The position numbers were made by a program, and so were the translations under genes. 64,000 nucleotides of DNA, taken from contig JARWKL010000008.1 in the NCBI GenBank assembly GCA_029961685.1, forward strand, positions 13,115,981-13,179,980, given 5' to 3'. The notes under the pieces were generated by a model that ran no database searches, was not told the origin of the DNA, and was given only the letters and a program-made list of their open reading frames with translations. The stretch is from Aristolochia californica (lineage: Eukaryota > Streptophyta > Magnoliopsida > Piperales > Aristolochiaceae). Below, piece by piece: positions 53,598-64,000 of the stretch. How positions within the stretch are numbered: position 1 is the stretch's first letter; the number at the start of each line of letters is the position of its first letter.

Positions 53598-56500
53598 GAT
53601 CCATAGGTCATTTGCATCTTTAACATATTTCAAGCATGCATATATATTTTTTAAAACATTTGTAGAAAAATCTCTTTCTTATACATTTCCGAGCTATTAG
53701 GGTTGAACTAGTGGAATTTCCCAAACTTGGATAACAAAACTTTTGTGTTCATTTGTGGTGTGTCTATAAATTTTCTTACTTCCATTTTTCTATTGATTTA
53801 AATTCTTTCCATACATAAACTCTAAAATTATAATTTTTTTGTGATCTATTTGCCTTTTACCTCTTTTTTTTGTTTACGAGATGAAGGGAAAGTGAAAACT
53901 CAAGTTTTGATTTAAGAAAAAAGCATACATCGAAAATGGAAATGCACAATGCAAAAATGTAGAGAGAGATAATTCCAAATAGTCTCTGTAATTTTTAGGG
54001 ATTGTAAACTCTTTTTATTATTTATATATATGGTTCTGCAATTCTCGGGAAAAGGGGGAGGCCGGGGATTTTTAACTGAGGGTTGACTCCCATTCCATAA
54101 GTCATTCCTTACGTAAATATAGCCCGTTACGCATGATAAATCACTTTACAATCATCTATGATCGTTAGGTCTACTTTTTGTAATTAGAAAAATAATGGCT
54201 TGTCTGATTCTGATACATATCTCACCGCACGCTCACTTTGGAATTTAATGTTATTCTCTTTAAAAGGTTTGGATCCGTAGATCGTTTGCATCTTTAACAT
54301 GTTTCAAGCATGCATATCCAATTTTTAAAACATGTGTAGAAAAATCTCTTTCTTATAAAACTCCGAGCTATTAGGGTTGAAGAAGTGGAATTTCCCAAAC
54401 ATGGATAACAAAACTTTCGTGTTCATTTGTGGTGTGAAAATAAATTTTCTTTACATATATTTATTTATTGCTTTAAATTCTTTCCGTACATAAACTCTAA
54501 AATTTTCATTTTGTTGAGATCTATTTGCCTTTTATCTTTTTTTTTTTGTTTACGAGATGAAGGGAAAGTGAAAAATCAAATTTTTATTTTAGAAAAAGCT
54601 ATACATCTAAAATGAAAATGCACAATGTACAAATGTAGAGAGAGATAATTCAAAAAATTCTCTGTGTTTTTTAGGGATTGTTAACTCTTTTAAGATTTTA
54701 TTTTTCTGGTTCTGCAATTATTGGGAAAAGGGGGAGGCGGGAGATTTTTAACAATGAGTTGACTCCAAATCCTTAAGTCATTCCTTAGAAAAATAAAGCC
54801 TGTTACGCATGATAAATCATTTTACAATCATCTATGATCGTTAGGTCAGCTTTTTCTAAATGGGCAAAATAATGGCTTCTTTAACTCGGGTAATTATCCC
54901 ACCGCAGGTTCACTTGAGAATTTAATGCTATTCTCTTTAAAAGGTTTGGATCCCTGGGTCATTTGAAACTTTAACATGTTTCAAGAATGGTTGTCCATTT
55001 TTTAAAACATGTGTTGAAAAATCTCTTTCATATAAAATTTAGAGTTATTGGGGGTTCAACTAGTGGAATTTCCCAAACTTGGATAAAAAAACTTTTGTGT
55101 TCATTTGTGGTGTGTGAATAAATTTTATTTACTTACATTTGTTTATTGCATTAAATAATTTCCATACATGCTCTCTAATATTTCTATTTTGTTGTGATCT
55201 ATTTGCCTTTTACCTCTTTTTTTTGTTTACGAAATGTAGGGAAAGTGAAAACTCAATTTTTTATTTAAGAAAAAAACTTAAATCTAAAATAGAAATGCAC
55301 AATGCACAAATGTAGAGAGCGATAATTTTAAAAAGTTTCTGCAATTTTTAGGGATTGTAAACATTTTTTCATTTTTATTTATCAAGTTCTGCAATCGTCG
55401 GGAAAAGGGGGAGGCGGGGGATTTTTAACTGAGTGTTGACTCCCAATCCATTAGTCATTTCTTACAAAAATAAAGCCCGTTATGCAAGATAAATCACTTT
55501 GAAATCATCTATGATCGTTAGGTCAGCTTTTTGTAAATGGGCGAAATAATTGCTTGTTTGACCCGGGTAAATATCCCACCGCACGTTCACTTGAGAATTT
55601 ATTGTTATTCTCTTGAAAAGCTTTCGATCCATAGGTCATTTGCATCTTTTAACATGTTTCAAGCATGCTTATCCATTTTTCATAACATGTGTAGAAAAAT
55701 CTCTTTCTTATAAAATTCAGAGTTATTAGGGTTGAACTAGTGGATTTCCCATACTCGGACAACAAAAATTTTGTGTTCATTTGTGGTGTGTGAATAAATT
55801 TTATTTACTTACAGTTGTTGATTGCTTTAAATTATTTCCATTCATCAACTCTAAAATTTTCATTTTGTTGTGATCTATTTGCCTTTTACGTCTTTTTTTT
55901 TGTTTACAAGATGAAGGGAAAGTGAAAACTCATGTTTTTATTTAAGAAAAAAAAATACAACTAAAATGGAAATGCACATCGCACAAATGTAGAGAGATAT
56001 AATTTTAAAATATGTCTGTAATTTTTAGGGATTGTAAAATCTTTTTAGTTTTTATTTATCAGGTTCTACAATTGTTGGGAAAAGGGGGAGGCGGGGGATT
56101 TTTAACTGAGTGTTGACTCCCAATCCATAAATCATTCCTTAAAAAAATAAAGCCCATTATAAAAGATAAATCACTTTACAATCATCTGTGATCGTTAGGT
56201 CAGCTTTTTGTAAATGGGCGAAATAATGACTTGTTTGACTTAGGTAAATTCCCTCCGCACTTTCACTTGAGAATTTACTGCTATTCTCTTAAAAAGGTTT
56301 GTATCCATAGGTCATTTGCATCTTTTACATTGTTTCAAGCATGTATATCCATTTTTTAAAACATGTGTAGAAAAATCCTTTTTTTATAAAATTCAGAGTT
56401 ATTAGGGTTGAACTAGTGGAATTTCCAAAACTTGGATAACAAAACTTTTGTGTTCATTTATGGTGTATGAATAAATTTCCTTTACTTACATTTGTTTTTT

Positions 56501-58199
56501 TCTTTAAATTGTTTCCATGCATAAACTCTAAAAATTTTATTTTGTTGTGGTCTATTTGCCTTTTATCTCTTTTTTTTGTTTACAAGATGAAGGGAAAGTG
56601 AAAACTCAAGTTTTCATTTAAGAAATAAGTGTACATCTAAAATGGAAATGCACAATGCACAAAAGTAAAGAGAGATATTTTGAAAAAGTGTCTGTAATTG
56701 TTAGAGATTGTAAACACTTTTTAGTTTTGATTGATCTGGTTTACTATCGTCAGGAAAAGGGGGAGGCGGGCGATTTTTAACTGAGTGTTGACTCCTAATC
56801 TATAAGTCATTCCTCATAAAAATATAGCCAATTACATATGATAAACACTTTTCAATCTGCTATGATTGGTATGTCAGCTTTTTCTAAATGGGCAAAATAA
56901 TTGCTTGTTTGACACGGGAAAATATCCCACCGTACGTTCACTTGAAAATTTAATGTTATTTTCTATAAAAGGTTCGGATCCATAGGTCATTTTCATCTTT
57001 AAGTTGTTTCAAGCTTGTATATCCATTTTTTAAAACATGTGTAGAAAAATCTCTTTCTTATAAAATTTTGAGCTATTAGGGTTGAACTAGTGGAATTTCC
57101 CAAACTCGGCTAAAAAAACTTTTGTGTTCATTTTTGGTGTGTCTATAAATTTTCTTACTTAAATTTTATCATTGATTTAAATTCTTTCCATACATAAACT
57201 TTAAAATTTTTATATAGTTGTGATCTATTAGCCTTTTACCTCTTTTTTTTGTTTACGAGATCAAGGGAAAGTGAGAACTGAAGTTTTTATTTAAGAAAAA
57301 AACATACATAGAAAATGGAAATGCACAATGCACAAATATATAGAGTGATAATTCCAAAAAGTCTCTGTAATTTTTAGTGATTTTAAAATCTTTTTAGCTT
57401 TTATATACGAGGATCTGCAATTGTTGGGAAAAGGGGAGGCGGGGGATTTTTAATTGAATGTTGACTCCCAATCCATATGTCATTCTTTACGAAAATATAA
57501 CCCATTACGCATGATAAATCACTTTACAATCATCTATAATCGTTAGTTCAGCTTTTTTTAATTGGGCAAAATAATGGCTTGTCTAACTGTGATAAATATC
57601 CCACCGCACGTTCACTTTGGAATTTAATGTTATTCTCATTAAAAGGTTTGGATCCATAGCTCATTTCCAGCTTTAACATGTATCAAGCCAGCATATCCAT
57701 TTTTTAAAACATATGAAGAAAAATCTCTTTCTTATTAAATTCTGAGCTATAAGGGTTGAACTAGGGGAATTTCCCAGAATAACAAAACTTTTGGGTTCAT
57801 TTGTGGTGTGTGAATAAATTTTCTTTACTTACATTAGTTTATTGCTTTAAATTCTTTCCATACATCAACTCTAAAATTTTCATTTTGTTGTGATCTATTT
57901 GCCTTTTATCTCTCTTTTTTTTGTTTAGGAGATGAAGGGAAAGTGAAAACTCAAGTTTAGATTTAAGAAAAAAACATACATCTAAAATGAAATGCACAAT
58001 GCACAAATTTAGAGAGAGATAATTCCAAAAAGTCTCTGTAATTTTTTGGGATTGTAAACTCTTTTTAGATTTCATTTTTAAGATTCTGCAATCGTCTAGA
58101 AAAGGGGGAGGCAGGAGATATTTAACAAAGTGTTGACTCCCAATCCATATGTCATTCCTTACAAAAATAAAGGCCGTTACGTATTATAAATCAGTTTAC

Positions 58200-61100
58200 A
58201 ATAATCTATGATCATTAGGTCAGCTTTTTGTAAATGGGTGAAATAATGGTTTGTTTGACTCGGGTAAATATCCCATCGCACGCTCACTTGAGAATTTAAT
58301 GTTATTCTCTTTAAAAGGTTTGGATCCATAGGTCATTTACATCTTTAACATGTTTAAAGCATGCATATCCATTTTTTATAACTAATGTAGAAAAATCTTT
58401 TCCTTAAAAAATTCCGAACTATTGGGGTTGAACTTGTGGAATTTCCCAAACTGGGATAACAAACCTTTTGTGTTCATTTGAGGTGTGTGAATAAATTTTT
58501 TTATTACATTTGTTTATTGCTTTAAATTATTTCCATACATCAACTCTAAAATTTTCATTTTGTGGCGATCTATTTGCCTTTTACCTCTTTTTTTTTTTTA
58601 CGAGATGAAGGGAAAGTGAAAACTCATCTTTTTATTTAGAAAAAAACATACATCTAAAATGGAAATCCACAATGCACAAATGTAGAGAGAGATAATTTTA
58701 AAAAGTGGCTATAATTTTTAGGGATTGTAAACTCTTTTTAGTTTTTATATATAGGTTCTGCAATCGTCAGGAAAAGGGGGAGGCGGGGGATTTTTAACTG
58801 AGTGTTGACACCCAATCCATAAGTCATTCCTTAAAAATAATAAAGCCCGTTGTGCAAGATAAATCACTTTACAATCATCTATGATCGTTAGGCCAGCTTT
58901 TGTTAAATGGGCGAAATAATGGCTTGTTTGACTCGGGTAAGTATCCCACCGCACGTTCACTTGAGAATTTAAAGCTATTCTATTTAAATGGTTTTGATCC
59001 ATAGGTCATTTGCAACTTTTTACATGTTTCAAGCATTCTTATCCATTTTTTAAAACATTTGTAGAAAAATATTTTTCTAATAAAATTCAGAGTTCTTAGG
59101 GTTGAACTACTGGAATTTCCCAAACTTGGATAACAAAACTGTTGTGTTCATTTGTGTGTGTGAATAAATTTTCTTTACTAACATTAGTTTATTGTTTTAA
59201 ATTATTTCCATACATCAACTCTAAAATTTTCATTTTGTTGTGATCTGTTTGCCTTTTATCTCTTTTTTTTTTTGTTTACGAGATGAAGGGAAAGTGAAAA
59301 CTCAAGTTTTGATTTAAGAAAAAAGCATACGTCTAAAATGAAATGCACGGTGCACAAATTTAGGGAGAGATAATTCCAAAAAGTCTCTGTAATTTTTAGG
59401 GATTGTAAACTCTTTTTAGATTTCATTTTTAAGATTTTGCAATCGTCTGGAAAAGGGGGAGGCAGCAGATATTTAACAGAGTGTTGACTCCCAATCCATA
59501 TGTCCTTAAAAAAATAAAGGCCGTTACATATTATAAATCACTTTACTTTAATCTATGATCGTTAGGTCAACTTTTTGTAAGTGGGCGAAATAATGGCTTC
59601 TTAACTGGGTAAATATCCCACCACACGTTCACTTGAGAATTTAATGTTATTCTCTTTGAAAGGTTTGGATCCATAAGTCATTTGCATCTTTAACATGTTT
59701 CAAACATGCTTATCCATTTTTTTAAAACATGTGTAGAAAAATCTCTTTCATATAAAATTCAGAGTTATTAGGGTTGAACTAGTGGTATTTCCCAAACTTG
59801 GATAACAAAACTTTTGTATTCATTTGTGGTGTGTGAATAAATTTTCTTTACTTACATTTTTTTATTGCTTTAAATTCTTTCCATATATCAAATCTAAAAT
59901 TTTCATTTCGTTCTGATCTATTTGCCTTTTACCTCTTTTTTTTATTTTACGAGATGAAGGGCAAGTGAAAACTCAAGTTTTTATTTAAGAAAAAAACTTA
60001 CATCTAAAATGGCACAATGCACAAATGTAGAGAGAAATAATTTCAAAAAGTGTCTGTAATTTTTAGGGATTGTAAACTCTTTTTGGTTTTTATTTATCAG
60101 GTTCTGCAATAGTCGTGAAAAGGGGAAGGCGGGGGATTTTTAATTGAGTGTTGACTCCCAATCCATAAGTCATTCCTTACTAAAATAAAGCCCGTTACAC
60201 AAGATAAATCACTTTACAATCATTTGTGATCGTTGGTCAGCTTTTTGTAAATGAGCGCCATAATGGCTTGTTTGACTAGGCTAAATATCCCACCGCACGT
60301 TCTCTTGAGAATTTAATGTTATTTTCTTTAAAAGGTTTGGATCCATAGGTCATTTGTATCTTTAACTTTTTTCAAGCATGTATATCTATTTTTTATAACC
60401 AGTGTAGAAAAATCTCTTCCTTAAAAAATTCCGAACTATTAGGGTTGAACTTGTGGAATTTCCCAAACTTGGATAACAAAGCTTTTGTGTTCATTTGAGG
60501 TGTGTGAATAAATTATCTTTGCTTACATTTTTTTATTGCTTTAAATTATTTCCATACATCAACTCTAAAATTTTCATTTTGTGGTGATCTATTTGCCTTT
60601 TACCTCTTTTTTTTGTTTATGAGATGAAGGGAAAGTGAAAACTCATCTTTTTATTTAGAAAAAAAACATACATCTAAAATGGAAATCCACAATGCACATA
60701 TGTAGAGAGGGAAAATTTTAAAAAGTGTTTATAATTTTTAGGGATTGTAAACTCTTTTTAGTTTTTATTTATAGATTCTGCAATCGTCGAGAAAAGGGGG
60801 AGACGGGGGATTTTTAACTGAGTGTGGACACCCAATCCATAAGTCATTCCTTAAAAAAATAAAGTCCGTTGTGCAAGAGAAATCACTTTACAATCATCTA
60901 TGATCGTTAGGTCCACTTTTGGTAAATGGGTGAAATAATGGCTTGTTTGACTCGGGTAAATATCCCGCCACACGTTCACTTGAGAATTAAATGCTATTCT
61001 CTTTAAATGGTTTTGATCCATAGGTCATTTGCATATTTTAACATGTTTCAAGCATTCTTATCCATTTTTTAAAACATTTGTAGAAAAATCCTTTTCTAAT

Positions 61101-64000
61101 AAAATTCAAAGTTATTAGGGTTGAACTAGTGGAATTTCCCAAACTTGGAGAACAAAACTGTTGTGTTCATTTGTGGTATGTGAATAAATTTTCTTTACTT
61201 ACATTAGTTTATTGCTTTAAATTCTTTCCATACATCAACTCTAAAATTTTATTTTGTTGTGATCTATTTGCCTTTTATCTTTTTCTTTTTTTTTGTTTAC
61301 GAGATTAAGGGAAAGTGAAACCTCAAGTTTTGATTTAAGAAAAAAACATACATCTAAAATGAAATGCATAGTGCACAAATTTCGATAGAGATAATTCCAA
61401 AAAGTCTCTGTTAAATTTAGGGATTGTAAACTCTTTTAAGATTTCATTTTTAAGATTCTGCAATCTTCTGGAAAAGGGGGAGGCAACAGATATTTAACAG
61501 AGTGTTGACTCCCAATCCATATGTCATTCTTTACAAAAATAAAGGCCGTTACGTATTATAAATCACTTTACTTTAATCTATGATCGTTCAGTCAGATTTT
61601 TTGTAAATGAGAGAAATAATGGCTTCTTAACTCTGGTAATTATCCCACCACACGTTCACTTGAGAATTTAATGCTATTCTCTTTGAAAGGTTTGTATCCA
61701 TAAGTCATTTGCATCTTTAACATGTTTCAAACATGCTTGTCCATTTTTTAAAACATATGTAGAAAAATCTCTTTCATATAAAATTCAAAGTTATTAGGGT
61801 TGAACTAGTGGTATTTCCCAAACTTGGATAACAAAACTTTTGTATTCATTTGTGGTGTGAGAATAAATTTTCTTTACTTACATTTGTTTATTGCTTTAAA
61901 TTCTTTCCATATATCAAATCTAAAATTTTCATTTCGTTGTGATCTATTTGCCTTTTACCTCTTTTTTTATTTTACGAGATGAAGAGCAAGTGAAAACTCA
62001 AGTTTTTTATTTAAGGAAAAACCTTACATCTAAAATGGAAATGCACAATGCACAAATGTAGAGAGAGATAATTTCAAAAAGTGTCTGTAATTTTTAGGGA
62101 TTGTAAACTCTTTTTTGTTTTTATTTATCAGGTTCTGCAATAGTCGTGAAAAGGGGGAGGCGGGGGATTTTTAACTGAGTGTTGACTCCCAATCCATCTG
62201 TCATTCCTTACAAAAAAATCCCGTTACGCAAAATAAATCACTTTACAATCATTTATGATTGTTAGGTCAGCTTTTTGTACATGGGCGACATAATGGCTTG
62301 TTTGTCTCTGGTAAATATCCCACCGCACGTTCTCTTGAGAATTTAATGTTATTTTCTTTAAAATATTTGGATCCATAGGTCATTTGTAACTTTAACTTGT
62401 TTCAAGCATGTATATCTATTTTTTAAAACATGTGTAGAAAAATCTCTATCTTATTAAATTTTGAGCTATTACGGTTGAACTAGTGGAATTTCCCAACCTT
62501 GGATGACAAAACTTTTGTGTTCATTTGTCGCGTGTGAATAAATTTTCTTTACTTAAATTTTGTTTATTTCTTTAAATTCTTTCCATACATAAACTCTGAA
62601 ATTTTCATTTTGTTGTGATCTATTTTCCTTGTATCTCATTTTTTTATTTACGAGATGAAGGGAAAGTGAAAACTCATGTTTTCATTTAAGAAAAAAACAT
62701 ACATCTAAAATGGAAATGGACAATGTACAAATGTAGAGAGAGATAATTCAAAAAAGTGTCACTATTTTTTAGAAATTGTAAACTCTTTTTAGTTTTTATT
62801 TATGAGATTCTGCAATCTTCGGCGAAAGGGGGAGGCGGGGGATTTTTAACTGAGTGTTGGCTCCCAATCCATAAATAATTCCTTACAAAAATATAGCCCG
62901 TTATGCCTTATAAATCACTTTACAATCCTCTATGATCGTTAGGTCAGCTTTTTATAAATGGGCGAAATAATGGGTTGTTTGACTCGGGTAGATATCCCAT
63001 CGCACGCTCACTTGAGAATTTAATGTTATTCTCTTTAAAACGTTTGGATCCATAGGTCCTTTACATCTTTAACATGTTTAAAGCATGCATATCCGAACTA
63101 TTAGGGTTGAACTTGTGGAATTTCCTAAACTTGGATAACAAAACTTTTGTGTTCATTTGAGGTGTGTGAATAAATTTTCTTTGCTTACATTTGTTTATTG
63201 CTTTAAATTATTTCCATTCATCAACTCTAAAATTTTCATTTTGTGGTGATCTATTTGCCTTTAACCTCTTTTTTTTTGTTTACGAGATGAAGGGAAAGTG
63301 AAAACTCATGTTTTTATTTAGAAAAAAACATACATCTAAAATGGAAATCCACAATGCACAAATGTAGAGAGAGATAATTATAAAAAGTGTCTGTAATTTT
63401 TAGGGATTGTAAACTCTTTTTAGTTTTTATTTATAGGTTCTGCAATCGTCGTGAAAAGGGGAGGCGGGGGATTTTTAACTGAGTGTTGACTCCCAATCCA
63501 TAAGTCATTCCTTAAAAAAAATAAAGCGATTTGTGCAAGATAAATCACTTCATAATCATCTATGATCGTTATGTCAGTTTTTTTTAAATGGGCGAAATAA
63601 TGGCTTGTTTGACTCGGGTAAATATCCCACCGCACGTTCACTTGAGAATTTAATGCTATTCTCTTTTAATGGTTTTGATCCATAGGGCATTTGCATATAT
63701 TTTGACATGTTTCAAGCATTCTTATCCATTTTTTAAAACATTTGTAGAAAAATCTTTCTCTAATAAAATTCAGAGTTATAAGGGTTGAACTTGTGGAATT
63801 TCCAAAACTTGGATAAAAAAACTTTTGTGCTCATTTGTGGTGTGTGAATAAATTTTCTTTTACTTACATTTATTTATTTCTTTAAATTCTTTCCATATAA
63901 AACTCTAAAATTTTCATTTTGTTGTTGTTTATTTGTCTGTTATCTCTTTATTTTGTTTACAAGAAGAAGGAAAGTGAAAACTCAAGTTTTGATATAAGAA
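58200..64000 (-). repeat. Higher-order block of B monomers (types Y, Z, W, X)
   Basis: Reading along the plus strand, variant types occur as Y (58322), Z (58995), W (59667), an X/Y chimera (60339), Z (61014), W (61694), X (62369), Y (63046) and Z (63676). Z has ATGGTTTTGATCC and AAGCATTCTTATCC. W has TTGTATTCATTTG and CATTTCGTT. Y has CCGAACTATT, GAACTTGTGG and CATTTGAGGTGTG. Corresponding sites in Z and W recur about 2019-2027 bp apart (three units). The 60339 unit begins as X (TTTCAAGCATGTATATCTA) and continues as Y (TTCCTTAAAAAATTCCGAAC), which suggests an unequal exchange turned a four-unit repeat into three. The Y at 63046 has a ~46-bp deletion near 63093 (CATATCC joined to GAACTATT). 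Confidence 0.75.

Larger units (their letters stand above)
24936..64000 (-). repeat. Satellite family B, ~676-bp monomers, inverted relative to A
   Basis: About 59 units run to the window end. The anchor GGATCCATAGG (or variant) occurs at 25411, 26501, 27174, 27851, 28526, 29202, 29880, 30556, 31231, 31869, 32544, 33220, 33614, 34291, 34963, 35641 and so on to 63676, mostly 672-678 bp apart. The reverse complement aligns with family A along most of its length: GAAATTCCACTAGT, GATATGCATGC, GAAACATGTT, AACGTGCGGTGGGATATTTA and TTTTTGGAATTATCTCTCTC are shared in the same order. B has an extra ~166-bp block holding a G-rich tract. Proline-rich minus-strand frames such as NPPPPPFPDDC are translations of that tract and are not genes. 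No gene, RNA or other mobile element is visible in these 39 kb. Confidence 0.95.

Noticed and set aside
30871..63641. Proline-rich minus-strand frames (NPPPPPFPDDC and similar) in the B array
   Set aside because: They are the reverse translation of the G-rich tract in each B unit and recur with its 676-bp spacing. They are broken differently in neighbouring units.
1..64000. CRISPR array, phage, plasmid or bacterial operon
   Set aside because: The repeats are contiguous 510 and 676-bp monomers without spacers. There are no genes, and the only mobile element is a eukaryotic LTR type.
24936..64000. A and B as unrelated satellites
   Set aside because: The reverse complement of B aligns with A through several shared blocks in the same order; only the ~166-bp block and small indels differ.

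Overview
This window is almost entirely tandemly repeated, AT-rich satellite DNA, most likely plant nuclear heterochromatin. The plant assignment is an inference from kilobase-scale satellite arrays plus an LTR element with an initiator-Met-type primer site. No protein-coding gene, tRNA, rRNA or CRISPR array could be supported. The many short open frames are repeat shadows: the same peptides recur once per repeat unit, and many begin at TTG rather than ATG.

Layout. (1) From 1 to 24935 is satellite family A, with a monomer of about 510 bp, in what I call the forward orientation (about 48 units). It has two subfamilies: A1 (1 to about 13.05 kb) and A2 (13.05 to 24.9 kb). Inside A1, a seven-monomer block of exactly 3560 bp is duplicated in tandem (about 972-4531 and 4532-8091), with only about 15 differences seen by eye. 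(2) From 21044 to 22490, a 1447-bp non-autonomous LTR retrotransposon sits in one A monomer. It has LTRs of 428 and 400 bp, a perfect 5-bp target-site duplication (ATGCA), a primer-binding site and a short gag-like remnant. Removing it and one target-site copy restores a 511-bp monomer. (3) At 24935/24936 the array switches abruptly to family B in the opposite orientation, which runs to the window end. B has about 59 units of about 676 bp.

Relationship of A and B. The reverse complement of B aligns to A along almost its whole length. The main difference is one extra block of about 166 bp in B, flanked by TTAG. That block holds a conserved G-rich tract (typically GGGAAAAGGGGGAGGCGGGG). The periods 510 and 676 are close to three and four times 169-170 bp, so B looks like A plus one nucleosome-sized unit. 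Several monomers in both arrays carry internal deletions with short overlaps at the junctions. Variant monomer types recur in order, showing higher-order structure and past unequal exchange.

Monomer anchors were followed across the whole window. Apart from the LTR element, one 124-bp internal duplication and the deletions listed, spacing stays within about 15 bp of the family period, so there is no room for a hidden gene cassette. All identity figures are hand counts, not computed alignments.
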